Positions 8,041-16,353 of a stretch of 64,000 bases of DNA are shown piece by piece. Every line of letters begins with the position of its first letter. Position 1 is the first letter of the stretch. The notes under the pieces are model-generated. The model was not told the origin of the DNA and ran no database searches. It worked only from the letters and a program-made list of their open reading frames with translations. The position numbers and the translations under genes are program-made. Source of the DNA: Ramlibacter lithotrophicus (lineage in GTDB: Bacteria; Pseudomonadota; Gammaproteobacteria; Burkholderiales; Burkholderiaceae_C); contig NZ_VTOX01000004.1 in the NCBI RefSeq assembly GCF_012184415.1, positions 310,001 through 374,000 on the forward strand, in the 5' to 3' direction.

Positions 8041-9216
8041 CTACGAGCCGCGCACGCCCGGGATGGGGTGGAAGGCGCGCGAGATGTAGGCGATCAGCGC
8101 GTCGATGTCGCCTTCGGCCAGCACCTCCTTCCAGGCCGGCATCGAGGTGCCGGGCAAGCCTTCGGCGATCGACTTGTGCAGGTGCTCGCGGGTCATGCCA
8201 CGCATTTCCACGCGGCTGGTCAGGTCGCGGGGATGCGGCTCCAGGAAGCTGCCGATCCAGCCCTTGGACGTGCCATCGCCGGCGTGGCAGAAAGCGCAGT
8301 TCTTCTGGAACAGGTGCTCGCCCTTCTTCTCGAGCGCCGTGGCATTGGCGATCACCGGCGGCTTGTCGTGCACGAGGTAGGCGGAGCCGACGCGCGGTCC
8401 CGCGGCCTGCGGCAGGCGCACCGGGACGCTGCCGTTCGCCTGCGCGAAGGTGTGCGTCGCCGGCCGCGGATGATCCACGCCCTGGGGTTCGGAACGCGGC
8501 GTGTCCGTGTGGCAACTCGTGCAGTAGGCGTCGCGTGGAAACGAAACAGGGCGCGACTCCCACGGGGTGCCCGGGTTCTGCACCCGCCCGTGGTCGTGGC
8601 ACGTGATGCAGGCGGACAGGAACAGGCGCTTGCCGCGCTGCTGGTCTTGCGTGAGTTGCTCCCAAGGCGTGTCGATCGCGATGTCGCCGCGCGCGAACGG
8701 GAACGCCACCTGGTTGCGCTCGTGGTCGGGCCAGCCGTTCTCCCTGGTGTGGTAGCGCGTGTTCTCGGCCCGCCTGGCCATGAACTCGTCGCGCACGAAA
8801 TCGGTCACGGCCTCGATTTCACGAGGCGTCAGGATGCCCTGGAAGCCCTTCATCGCCGTGCCGGCCTTGCCGTGCGTGGTCACCGCCAGCATCAGCTCGC
8901 GCGGCAGCGCCTGCGGGGGCGTGCTCGAGAAGTCGCGCGGCCTGGGTTCGAGGTAGGTCGCCGCCAGCGTCCTCGCGTCGCCCGAGTAGCCGTGGCAGAA
9001 GTAGCAGCGGTAGTTGTAGATCTTGCGCCCGAGCTCGAGGGCGTCCCCGGCCGGCGGCGCCACGGGCGCCGCTGCGACTGGCGCATGAACCGCCGGCGCC
9101 GGGGGCGCACTCGCGGGCGCTTCGCCGCAACCGCTCAACACACCCAGCGCGGCGGCCAGGAACGGGACCAGCAACCGGCCCAGGACGCGGCGGCAGTCAC
9201 TTGTTCCGGGCGACAT
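8041..9216 (-). CDS. Tetraheme c-type cytochrome lipoprotein
   Basis: The 391-residue product begins with a lipoprotein-type signal (LGVLSGC) and carries four heme sites: CYFCH, CITCH, CTSCH and CAFCH. The first and last lie in class I cytochrome c domains that share the pattern LEPRPRDF / LEPHPRDL followed by GTAMKGF / GTSMPAW, giving likely axial Met ligands. The two central motifs lie in a spacer with scattered His that could serve as ligands. The start at 9216 overlaps the end of the upstream triheme gene by 20 bases, so the two form one operon expressed from the promoter at 10406-10421. It probably sits on the periplasmic face of a membrane and exchanges electrons with its triheme partner. 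Its closest named family is uncertain. Confidence 0.85.
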   Translation of the reverse strand: MSPGTSDCRRVLGRLLVPFLAAALGVLSGCGEAPASAPPAPAVHAPVAAAPVAPPAGDALELGRKIYNYRCYFCHGYSGDARTLAATYLEPRPRDFSSTPPQALPRELMLAVTTHGKAGTAMKGFQGILTPREIEAVTDFVRDEFMARRAENTRYHTRENGWPDHERNQVAFPFARGDIAIDTPWEQLTQDQQRGKRLFLSACITCHDHGRVQNPGTPWESRPVSFPRDAYCTSCHTDTPRSEPQGVDHPRPATHTFAQANGSVPVRLPQAAGPRVGSAYLVHDKPPVIANATALEKKGEHLFQKNCAFCHAGDGTSKGWIGSFLEPHPRDLTSRVEMRGMTREHLHKSIAEGLPGTSMPAWKEVLAEGDIDALIAYISRAFHPIPGVRGS

Positions 9217-10372
9217 TCCTGGTTCCCGGCTGGATGAAGGTCCGGAAGACGTATTCGGACACGTCGGCGATCTCCTGCGGCGTGAGCACCTTGTCCCACG
9301 CGGGCATCTCGCTGCCGCGGCGGCCGAGGGCGACGCCGTCGTAGATCACGGGGCGGTTCATGCCGGCGCGGGTCTTCGGATCGGTGAATACGGCCGGTTT
9401 CGGGTTGATGAAGTAGGCGCGCGGACCCTGGCCGTCGCCCTTGGCGCCGTGGCACGTGGCGCAGTTGGCGTCGTAGAACTTCTGCCCGGCCACCGGATCG
9501 CCGCGCAAGCCGTTGGCGAACGGCTTCTTCATGTCGATCTTGCCGTCCTTGCCCATGGCATGGTCGCCGCCATGCCCGTGGGCCGCGTGGTCGTTCGGGT
9601 CCCCGTGCCCGCCGTGGTCGCCGTGCTCATGGCCGGAGGCCTTCTTGGAGTCCTTCGCCCCCCGCACGGGTTGGGCATTCGCGACCGGGGCCGCTTCCGC
9701 TTCCTGCACCCGCATGATCGAGACGCGGATGTAGTCGACCACCGCTTCCAGGTCCTCCTGGCTGAAGCGGCGGGCGTAACCCTGCATGGCCGTATTGGGC
9801 CGCCCCTGCGACACCGCGGCCAGCATGCGGTCGCGCGTGAGGTCGTCCTTGGCGCCCTGCGACGTGAAGTCGCGCGGCGCCGGACGCAGGTTGGGGCTGG
9901 CGAACATCGACCCCTTGCCCTGGTCGCCGTGGCAGACCGAGCAGACGCGGGCGTAGATGCGCCGCCCCCGGCTGGCGTCGGTCACGCTGGGCCGCATGTA
10001 CGTGGCGCGGACGTGGTCGACGACGGCCGCGATCTGGGCATCGCTCAACTGCTTCTTCAGGCCGGCCATGGCCGTGCCCGGCACGCCGTTCTTCACCGCG
10101 GCGATCATCCGCTCGCGCGTCAGCTCCTGGGTCGCCTGCGGCGTGGTGAAGTCGCGCGGGGCCGGATTCATGGTCTTGCGCGCCAGGCTGCGCCCGTCGG
10201 CGTCGTCGCCATGGCAGCCGGAGCAATGCGCCTGATAGAGCGCCGCCGGCGTCTGCTGGCCCGCCGGCGGCGGTTTGGCTGCGTGCACCGGCGACGCCAG
10301 CCAGGTGGCGCCCAGCAGCAGCAGGGCGCCCAGCCAGAGGCGGCGGCGCAACGGTCCTGAATCTCTCGACAT
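9197..10372 (-). CDS. Triheme c-type cytochrome with three class I domains and His-rich linker
   Basis: Starting at the ATG at 10372, preceded by GGGAG, the product is 391 residues with a Sec signal ending near SPVHAA. Three class I cytochrome c domains follow in tandem, with heme sites CSGCH, CSVCH and CATCH. The first two share the pattern APRDFT...GTAMAGLKK or NTAMQGYARR with an axial Met. Between domains two and three lies a linker of about 40 residues rich in His, Asp and Gly (for example GHEHGDHGGHGDPNDHAAHG), which looks like a metal-binding stretch. The gene heads the two-gene cytochrome operon and diverges from the NHL gene at 10502. Confidence 0.88.
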   Translation of the reverse strand: MSRDSGPLRRRLWLGALLLLGATWLASPVHAAKPPPAGQQTPAALYQAHCSGCHGDDADGRSLARKTMNPAPRDFTTPQATQELTRERMIAAVKNGVPGTAMAGLKKQLSDAQIAAVVDHVRATYMRPSVTDASRGRRIYARVCSVCHGDQGKGSMFASPNLRPAPRDFTSQGAKDDLTRDRMLAAVSQGRPNTAMQGYARRFSQEDLEAVVDYIRVSIMRVQEAEAAPVANAQPVRGAKDSKKASGHEHGDHGGHGDPNDHAAHGHGGDHAMGKDGKIDMKKPFANGLRGDPVAGQKFYDANCATCHGAKGDGQGPRAYFINPKPAVFTDPKTRAGMNRPVIYDGVALGRRGSEMPAWDKVLTPQEIADVSEYVFRTFIQPGTRNVARNK

Positions 10373-10388
10373 CTCAACTCCCAAGGGC

Positions 10389-10432
10389 GTCAACCGGCGG
10401 GGTGGTGCAACTTCGATGCCACCCCGGTTGAC
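10389..10432. repeat. Interrupted inverted repeat between divergent promoters
   Basis: The left arm GTCAACCGGCGGGGTGG (10389-10405) and the right arm CCACCCCGGTTGAC (10419-10432) are reverse complements apart from a three-base CGG insertion. The arms flank the leftward sigma-54 promoter and abut the rightward one. TCAACCGGC plus a G run recurs at 11768-11782, about 45 bases before the promoter at 11813. It could be an activator or repressor site, or simply a hairpin. Confidence 0.45.
10406..10421 (-). promoter_or_regulatory. Candidate sigma-54 promoter for leftward cytochrome operon
   Basis: Read on the minus strand the site is TGGCATCGAAGTTGCA, an excellent match to TGGCACG-N4-TTGCA with the correct 12-base GG-to-GC spacing. 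The triheme cytochrome ATG at 10372 lies 34 bases downstream. Confidence 0.75.
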
Positions 10433-10435
10433 CGA

Positions 10436-10451
10436 TGGCATGACCCTTGCG
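10436..10451 (+). promoter_or_regulatory. Candidate sigma-54 promoter for NHL gene
   Basis: TGGCATGACCCTTGCG matches the sigma-54 consensus with only two departures and correct spacing. The NHL lipoprotein ATG at 10502 lies 51 bases downstream. Confidence 0.72.
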
Positions 10452-10501
10452 TTTTCGAAGCCATCTCGCCGGCCACGGAGGCCGGCTCCGCTCCTGGAGG
10501 C

Positions 10502-11674
10502 ATGTCACTGATGAAGCCCGGATTCTCGAAAGCGCGACTCGCATGCGCAGTCGTGGGAATGGCGGCGGCACTGTTCGCGGCCGGATGCGCGCAGGCGCCG
10601 CAGGTCCAGGCCGCGAAGCCGTTCGTCACGCCGGTGTTTCCGCCGGCGCCGGAGCCGGCCCGCATCGTCTGGGAGCGGTCGCTCCACACCAGTGCCGACG
10701 TGGTCCCGGACGACAGCGACGGCGCGTTGCGCCGGCTGGTCACCGGCGAGCTGCGCACCGGCGAAGGCTTCAACAAGCCCTATGGCGTGGCGGCGCGCAA
10801 CGGCCGCGTGTACGTGGGCGACACCGTGGCGCGCCACGTGGCGCTGTTCGACCTGAACGCCAGGACCTATACCCGCATCGGCGTCGACGAGCCGGGAGCG
10901 CTGCGGATGCCGTTCGGGATGGACCTGGACGACCGCGGCAACCTCTACGTCGTGGACGGAACCCTGAAGCTGATCCACGTCTACGACGGCAAGGGCAAGT
11001 TCCTGCGCAAACTGGGGCAGGACATCGGCTGGAGCCGTCCGGTCGGGCTCGCCATCGATTCCGCGCGCAAGCGGCTGTACGTCGTCGACGTCGGCGGCGT
11101 CGACAGTGCCGAGCACCGGGTGCGCGTGCTGGACCTGGAAAGCGGCAAGCTGCTGTTCGACATCGGCAAGCGCGGCAACGGCCCGGGCGAGCTGAACCTT
11201 CCGCGCGACGCCGCGGTGGGCGGCGACGGGCTGCTGTACGTCGTCGACGGCGGGAATTTCCGCATCCAGGTGTACGACCCCGACGGGAAGTTCATCAAGA
11301 CGTTCGGCGGCATCGGCATCCAGCTGGGCCAGTTTTCGCGTCCCAAGGAGATCGCTTCCGATGCGGCCGGCAACCTGTACGTGGTCGACACGGGCTTCGG
11401 CAACTTCCAGATCTTCGACCGCGAGGGAACGCTGCTGCTGGACGTCGGCGCCCGTGGCGACATGGATGCGCCGGCCAAGTTCTCGCTGCCGTCGGGCATC
11501 GCCGTCGACGTCGACGGGCGCATCTACATGGTCGACCAGTTCTTTCGCAAGGTGGAGGTGTTCCGGCCGGCGTCGCTTCCCGCCGGGAGCCCCTATGGAC
11601 AGGCCGCCTCGGCCGGCGCCAGGCCGCCGCTCGCGGCGACGGGGCAGACCCCGGCCGCGGCGCCGGCCCGTTAG
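10502..11674 (+). CDS. NHL-repeat beta-propeller lipoprotein
   Basis: The 390-residue product has a lipoprotein signal (MAAALFAAGC) and about six NHL repeats, visible as recurring pairs such as LYVVDGTLKLIHVYDGKGKF, LYVVDVGG, LYVVDGGNFRIQVYD, LYVVDTGFGNFQIFD and IYMVDQFFRKVEVF. NHL propellers bind proteins, glycans or other ligands rather than catalyse. Similar lipoproteins accompany extracellular multiheme cytochrome genes in Geobacter, as I recall, which suggests a role in cytochrome secretion or assembly at the outer membrane. The ATG at 10502 follows GGAGG. It has its own sigma-54 promoter. The C-terminal 40 residues are Ala/Pro-rich. Two paralogues are encoded at 20117 and 21118. Confidence 0.85.
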   Translation: MSLMKPGFSKARLACAVVGMAAALFAAGCAQAPQVQAAKPFVTPVFPPAPEPARIVWERSLHTSADVVPDDSDGALRRLVTGELRTGEGFNKPYGVAARNGRVYVGDTVARHVALFDLNARTYTRIGVDEPGALRMPFGMDLDDRGNLYVVDGTLKLIHVYDGKGKFLRKLGQDIGWSRPVGLAIDSARKRLYVVDVGGVDSAEHRVRVLDLESGKLLFDIGKRGNGPGELNLPRDAAVGGDGLLYVVDGGNFRIQVYDPDGKFIKTFGGIGIQLGQFSRPKEIASDAAGNLYVVDTGFGNFQIFDREGTLLLDVGARGDMDAPAKFSLPSGIAVDVDGRIYMVDQFFRKVEVFRPASLPAGSPYGQAASAGARPPLAATGQTPAAAPAR

Positions 11675-11812
11675 GGCGCTTTCTTACTTCGTTCAGGAAA
11701 GAGCGCGCCATGCATTCCTGGAAGCGGGAAGCGCCAGGGCCGGTGGCCCGGGAAAGCTTGACGCAGATCAACCGGCAGGGGGTTCCGCGGGGCGAATGGC
11801 CCTACCGGACGC

Positions 11813-11828
11813 TGGCACACAAGATGCA
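11813..11828 (+). promoter_or_regulatory. Candidate sigma-54 promoter for tetraheme cytochrome
   Basis: TGGCACACAAGATGCA matches TGGCACG-N4-TTGCA with two mismatches and correct spacing. It lies 63 bases before the ATG at 11891, leaving a leader with the strong ribosome-binding site TAGGAG. Confidence 0.75.
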
Positions 11829-11890
11829 TCAAGACGTACGTGGTCTGCGGTTGGCGCGGAGCTGGATTTCAAACTTCTAGGAGATCGGAC

Positions 11891-12784
11891 ATGAGTTGGA
11901 GCAATTGGATGGGTCGGCAGTCCCTGCGCGAGCGCGGCCTGGCCGTCGTCGTCGCGGGCGTAGTGGTCGCCGTGCTGGGAACGGCCATTAACTGGCCGGC
12001 GTCCGCGCAGTCGACAGGGCTGGCGGCCCGGAAGGGAAGCGGCATCTCCACGACCAAGCACAACCTGGGCTCCAGCGGCACCGGCAACAACACGATTGCG
12101 GCCGGCACCGGGGCCGCGGCCAGTCCTTCCACTGAAATCTGCGTCTTCTGCCATACGCCCCACGCCGCGGAAGTCGCGCGCGGACCGCTGTGGAACCGGC
12201 TCGCCGGAACCGCGACGATCACGCCGTACACCAGCGCCACGCTGACCGGAGGCACGGTCTCGGGCGGCATGGGAACCGCGCTGACCCCCGGTTCCGTGTC
12301 GCTCGCCTGCCTGTCGTGCCACGACGGCACCCAGGCCATGAACACGCTGATCAACGCGCCGGGCTCGAACGGGTACAACGCGGGCGGCGCGGCGTTCGGC
12401 ACGCTCGTGAGCGGCGCCGGCCTGATCACCGGCGTGGCCAAGATCGGCGGCGACCTGACGAACGACCACCCGATCGGGATGAAGTACGCCGGCGGCCGTG
12501 CCGACACCGTGCAGGAGGTCGGCGGCTACGTGCAGTTCACGAAGGGCACCATCAACGCCACGGATGCGTGGTGGGTGGATACCGACACCATCGGCCGCAC
12601 CGGCGCTCCCGCCGCGGACAGCAGCCGGCAGAAGACCGACATGTGGCTCTACGCGCGCACCGGCACCACGGACACGGCGTACGTCGAGTGCGCGAGCTGC
12701 CACGACCCGCATACCGACAACGCGCTGTTCCTGCGCATCCCGAACACCTACAGCTCGGTGTGCCTGTCCTGCCACATCAAGTGA
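11891..12784 (+). CDS. Tetraheme doubled-CXXCH cytochrome, candidate extracellular filament subunit
   Basis: The 297-residue product has a signal peptide ending near ASAQ and four heme sites: CVFCH, CLSCH, CASCH and CLSCH. The first is in the context TKHNLGS...CVFCHTPHAA and the third is CHDPHT, patterns typical of the 'doubled CXXCH' group in which each heme has an extra nearby His for bis-His ligation. The rest is Gly/Thr/Ala/Ser-rich with low sequence complexity, as in extracellular cytochromes such as OmcE and OmcS (4 and 6 hemes). It has its own sigma-54 promoter, a good ribosome-binding site, and a double terminator directly after the stop, so it should be transcribed alone and possibly in large amount. 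Filament formation is inference; a simple surface cytochrome is the alternative. Confidence 0.85.
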   Translation: MSWSNWMGRQSLRERGLAVVVAGVVVAVLGTAINWPASAQSTGLAARKGSGISTTKHNLGSSGTGNNTIAAGTGAAASPSTEICVFCHTPHAAEVARGPLWNRLAGTATITPYTSATLTGGTVSGGMGTALTPGSVSLACLSCHDGTQAMNTLINAPGSNGYNAGGAAFGTLVSGAGLITGVAKIGGDLTNDHPIGMKYAGGRADTVQEVGGYVQFTKGTINATDAWWVDTDTIGRTGAPAADSSRQKTDMWLYARTGTTDTAYVECASCHDPHTDNALFLRIPNTYSSVCLSCHIK

Positions 12785-12793
12785 GGTGAACGC

Positions 12794-12854
12794 GGGCCGG
12801 CGCCTGCGCCGGCCCCCGAAGGCAGCAGTCCGGGGCACGCGTGCCCCTTTTTTT
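12794..12854 (+). terminator. Tandem hairpins with T-tract after tetraheme gene
   Basis: A GC-rich hairpin (arms GGGCCGGC and GCCGGCCC, 12794-12815) is followed by a perfect palindrome GGGGCACGCGTGCCCC (12832-12847) and seven T. This is the strongest rho-independent terminator in the window, and it separates the tetraheme gene from the isomerase gene. Confidence 0.92.
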
Positions 12855-12875
12855 CGAGTGGCAAGGGAGTACGAC

Positions 12876-13946
12876 ATGACGAAAGATCAACACGGCCGGC
12901 CGGCAAAGGCGCGTGCGCGCCGGCATCTCGCGTGCTGGCTGCTCGCAGCGGCCTGCGTGTCCGCGCACGCCGCCCCCGACCCTGCCACGGGCGGCGCGGC
13001 CGCCCCGGCGGCCGGGGCGCAACAGGTTTTCGCCCGGGTGGGCGAGGTGGTGGTCACCCGCGAGCAGTTCGAGGCGGCCTTCGTCCAGGCCGCCCGCGGC
13101 AAGTTCTATCACGGCAAGGCGCCCGACGGCGCCGTCGCCGCGCTGCAGCGCGAAGTCGGCCAGGGCATCGTCGACGACATCCTGATCGCCGCCGAAGCGC
13201 AGCGGCGCGGGATCGCACCCGACCACGAGAGCGTCAAGCGCACCCTCGATTCGTACGACGAACGCTATCGAGGCAATGCGCAGTGGGGCGCCAACCGCGA
13301 ACGGATCCTGCCGGCGCTCAAGGCCAGGCTGGAGCGCGACAGCATCCTCGAGGCCTTCCGCAAGGAGGTCAGGACGGTCGGCGACCCGACCGAGGCCGAA
13401 CTGGTCGCCTACTGGGAGGCCCACCAGGACAAGTTCACCGCGCCGGAGCAGGTGAAGCTGTCGGTGATCCTGCTGGGCGTCGTGCCGTCCTCGCCGCAGG
13501 CAAAGTGGGACGAGGCTCGGGCCGAGGGCGCCGCGATGCTGCAGCGCCTGCGCGAAGGCGCCGACTTCCAGGAGCTGGCGCGCCAGCATTCCAGCGACTC
13601 GTCGGCCGCCAATGGCGGCGACATGGGCTACCAGCACAAGGGCATGCTTCCCGAGCCGGCCCAGCTGGCGCTCGACAAGCTGGAACCCGGCGCAGTGAGC
13701 GAACCCGTCGTGCTGCTCGAAGGCGTGGCGATATTCCGGCTCGACGAGCGCAGGCCGGCCCGGCTCAATCCGCTGGACGTCGTCAGGACCCGCGCGCGCG
13801 ACCTCTGGAAACGCGACAAGGGCGAGGAGGCGTGGACGCAGTTGCTCGCGCGGCTGCGCAGCGAGACGCCCGCCACGATCGACGATTCCGGTTTCCTGCC
13901 CCTGACGACCAGCGCCACCGCGGACGAGAAGGCCGCACCGCGCTGA
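12876..13946 (+). CDS. Periplasmic parvulin-type peptidyl-prolyl isomerase
   Basis: The 356-residue product starts at the ATG at 12876 after AAGGGAG. It has a signal peptide (HLACWLLAAACVSAHAAP), a SurA-like N-terminal helical region (about 50-200) and a PpiC/parvulin domain (about 205-305) with the typical QHSSDSSAANGGDMGYQHKGMLP segment in its C-terminal half and PGAVSEPVV near its end. Parvulins of this layout act in the periplasm as folding helpers for outer-membrane or secreted proteins. Prolyl isomerases recur beside genes for filament-forming extracellular cytochromes, so its likely clients are the tetraheme and 11-heme cytochromes or the adjacent barrel. The C-terminal 30 residues are unstructured. 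Confidence 0.9.
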   Translation: MTKDQHGRPAKARARRHLACWLLAAACVSAHAAPDPATGGAAAPAAGAQQVFARVGEVVVTREQFEAAFVQAARGKFYHGKAPDGAVAALQREVGQGIVDDILIAAEAQRRGIAPDHESVKRTLDSYDERYRGNAQWGANRERILPALKARLERDSILEAFRKEVRTVGDPTEAELVAYWEAHQDKFTAPEQVKLSVILLGVVPSSPQAKWDEARAEGAAMLQRLREGADFQELARQHSSDSSAANGGDMGYQHKGMLPEPAQLALDKLEPGAVSEPVVLLEGVAIFRLDERRPARLNPLDVVRTRARDLWKRDKGEEAWTQLLARLRSETPATIDDSGFLPLTTSATADEKAAPR

Positions 13947-13965
13947 GTCAACGCAGAAGTGCCGG

Positions 13966-15876
13966 ATGAAGTACCCGCGGCAGCCACTGCGCGCGCTGCT
14001 GGCCGGGCTGATCGCCTTCGGTGGCGCGACGACGCAGGCCGCCCAGCCATCCGGCGGGCGCGCCGAGTCCGAAGGCGCCGCGGCCGCCGAGCCGCCCGCG
14101 TCGGGCCTGGCCGCCCTCGGCCTGAACCTCACCCGGGCGCCGATCGTCACGGCCGGCACTGTTTCCTATGACCTGCGGGCGAGCCAGGCCACCGGCGAAA
14201 GCCGGACCGTGGCGCACCTGGTTACCGGCACGCTGCTCGCCAACACCTATATCTACCAGCCCTGGTTCGCGACGGCGACCGGCAGCCTGGGTTTCACGGC
14301 CGGTCTTGCCACCGAGAGCGCGAATCCCGACGGCTCGGCCGGGCCGTTCGCCGAGGCGCCGCGGGCGGCGACACGCGACCGGTTCGTGACCGGACTGGCG
14401 CGCGTGAAGGTCTTTCCGCAAAGCCGCTTTCCCTTCGAATTCCACGTCGAGCGCAGCGACAGCCGGGTCGATACCGCGGCGCCGACCTCGCTGGACTTCC
14501 GCACCCAGAACATCGGCTTCTCGCAACGCTACCGCCCCGCCTCCAATGGCTACACGCTGGCGGCGAGCTTCGACCGGCGCGACCAATGGGCCCGCGGCGT
14601 GCGGGATACCCAGCATGCGCTGACGGGGGACTTCGGAACGTACTGGAAATACCACGACCTCACCCTCGGCGCAGCCTGGAACGAGACCCGCCGGCGCATG
14701 AGCGACGAGCGGTCCGAATTTCGATCGCTGCTGGCGCGCCACAACTACGCGCCGAGCGCCGCCGGCTCGCTGAACACCACCGTGAACTGGTCGCAGTCCC
14801 TCGAGAACAGGATCACGGTTCCCTCGGATCTCACCGTGCTGCAATGGTCCACCGTCGGCCTGCTGCGCCGCGACAATTCGCCGCTGCTGCTGACCGGTGC
14901 GGTCCGCGGCCTGGCACTGCGCGACGGCGAGGGCGACCGCGACCTGGACAGCCTGGGGCTCACGCTGGGCGCCACGTACGAGCTGTCCCACAACGCGCGC
15001 CTGTCCGCCAGCGGCAGCGCCAACAGCACCAGGAGCAACGGTGGCGCCGCCACCGGCCTCGCGGGCGCCTTCGCGGCGAACTGGCAGGGCGACACGATCG
15101 AATTCAAGGGCCTGCGCTACGACTGGTTCGCCAGCACGACGGCCGCGGTCTCCATGAACGACGACGGGGCCGCGCGCGAGCCCGCCGACGCGGGCAACGC
15201 GGTCCAGAGCACCGCGGGCCTGCAGGTCGGCCACGGCGTGTCGCGCACGTTCCAGCTCACGAGCCAGTCCGGGCTGCTGCTGAACGCGGGCCAGACGTTC
15301 TCGATCCAGGCGGGCGACGGCCAGGCCGGGCCGAAGGGCGCCGACCGGAGCGTGCAGCACAACGCCTCGGCCGCCTGGAACGTCGCCGCCGACGGCCGGA
15401 CCGGCTATGCGCGGCTCTCGTACAACGACTTCACCGACCTCGGCGGCGGCCCCGCCCGTTTTCAGCTCTGGAATTTCCAGCTTTCCGGAAACTTCGCCAT
15501 CAACCGCTACCAGACCGTCGGCGGAGACTTCACGTGGCAGCGCACCGACCAGCGCATCGGCGTCGACGCGGCGCTGCCGGCGGGCGCGCAACGCGTGCTG
15601 TCCAGGGGCGCGAGCGGCGAACTCGCGTACCGGCACCAGCGGCTCTTCGGCTTTCAGCGCCTGCGCTTTTCCTCGCGGATCAAGCTGGCCCAGGATGTGC
15701 TGCACCAGCCAGGGATGCTGTCCGCCATTCCCGATCGTGAGACCCGTGCGTGGGAGAACCGCCTCGACTGGTCCATCGGCCGGCTGGAGTCCCAGCTCAT
15801 CGTCCGCCTCTCGGAAGTGGACGGGCGGCGACGGGATTTCCTGATGTGGCGGATCCAGCGCAGTTTCGGGAATTGA
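13966..15876 (+). CDS. Predicted outer-membrane beta-barrel, candidate cytochrome porin
   Basis: The 636-residue product has a signal peptide (LLAGLIAFGGATTQAA), no cysteine that I can find, and long alternating polar/hydrophobic strands with aromatic girdle residues from about residue 65 to the end. The C-terminus reads RIQRSFGN, close to the barrel-ending aromatic motif. About 20 or more strands would fit. I do not recognise a named family by motif. Size, position between a parvulin and multiheme cytochromes, and lack of other barrels in the cluster make it the natural candidate for the outer-membrane sleeve or secretion pore, analogous to MtrB/PioB or Geobacter OmbB. It lacks the N-terminal CxxC of Shewanella MtrB. 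Start ATG at 13966, 19 bases after the isomerase stop. Confidence 0.7.
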   Translation: MKYPRQPLRALLAGLIAFGGATTQAAQPSGGRAESEGAAAAEPPASGLAALGLNLTRAPIVTAGTVSYDLRASQATGESRTVAHLVTGTLLANTYIYQPWFATATGSLGFTAGLATESANPDGSAGPFAEAPRAATRDRFVTGLARVKVFPQSRFPFEFHVERSDSRVDTAAPTSLDFRTQNIGFSQRYRPASNGYTLAASFDRRDQWARGVRDTQHALTGDFGTYWKYHDLTLGAAWNETRRRMSDERSEFRSLLARHNYAPSAAGSLNTTVNWSQSLENRITVPSDLTVLQWSTVGLLRRDNSPLLLTGAVRGLALRDGEGDRDLDSLGLTLGATYELSHNARLSASGSANSTRSNGGAATGLAGAFAANWQGDTIEFKGLRYDWFASTTAAVSMNDDGAAREPADAGNAVQSTAGLQVGHGVSRTFQLTSQSGLLLNAGQTFSIQAGDGQAGPKGADRSVQHNASAAWNVAADGRTGYARLSYNDFTDLGGGPARFQLWNFQLSGNFAINRYQTVGGDFTWQRTDQRIGVDAALPAGAQRVLSRGASGELAYRHQRLFGFQRLRFSSRIKLAQDVLHQPGMLSAIPDRETRAWENRLDWSIGRLESQLIVRLSEVDGRRRDFLMWRIQRSFGN

Positions 15877-15909
15877 AGCGGCGCGTGTTGCGCAAGGAAG
15901 AGGAGCTTG

Positions 15910-16353
15910 ATGATGTTCGAAACGACGGGCGCGCGGCCGTGGCGCCACCGGTGGCGGCTGCTGCTGGCGCTGTTGGCGGCGGTGGCTGCGCTGGCGGGGC
16001 TGTCGCCCGACGCCCGGGCCGAATACGGCGACGTGGTGATCAACAACTACTCGGACGCGTCCGGCATGCGCCCGGTCGTGTTCCCGCACTGGTTCCACCG
16101 GATCCGCTATCGCTGCAAGGTCTGCCACGCCGACCTCGGATTCAAGTTCAAGGCCGGCGGCAACGAGATCAACATGGTCAAGGTGATCGACGGCCAGTTC
16201 TGCGGCGCCTGCCACAACGGCGACGTGGCCTGGAGCATCGAGAACTGCAACATGTGCCACTCCGGCAAGCCGAACACGCCGACCCAGGTGCACGAGAGCA
16301 CGATCAACTCGCTGGTCATCCCGGGCGGGGCCCAGAAGGAGAAGCGGCCATGA
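15910..16353 (+). CDS. Periplasmic triheme c7-type cytochrome (copy A1)
   Basis: The product of about 147 residues has a signal peptide ending near PDARAE and a triheme domain with CKVCH, CGACH and CNMCH. Conserved His upstream of each site (FPHWFHRIRYRCKVCH) provides bis-His ligands, as in cytochromes c7 and c3. AGGAG is four bases before the ATG at 15910 and seven before the one at 15913, so either may be used; a TTG at 15907 is unlikely. The stop overlaps the next gene's start (ATGA). A paralogue with nearly the same core (GMRPVVFPHWFHRIR.RCKVCH) is encoded at 19749. It should carry electrons across the periplasm. Confidence 0.9.
   Translation: MMFETTGARPWRHRWRLLLALLAAVAALAGLSPDARAEYGDVVINNYSDASGMRPVVFPHWFHRIRYRCKVCHADLGFKFKAGGNEINMVKVIDGQFCGACHNGDVAWSIENCNMCHSGKPNTPTQVHESTINSLVIPGGAQKEKRP

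Noticed and set aside
11710-11880. A 56-codon frame with AGGAAAG upstream, before the tetraheme gene
   Set aside because: The candidate sigma-54 promoter at 11813 lies inside it and the product has no signal or recognisable domain. It is more likely part of the upstream regulatory region.
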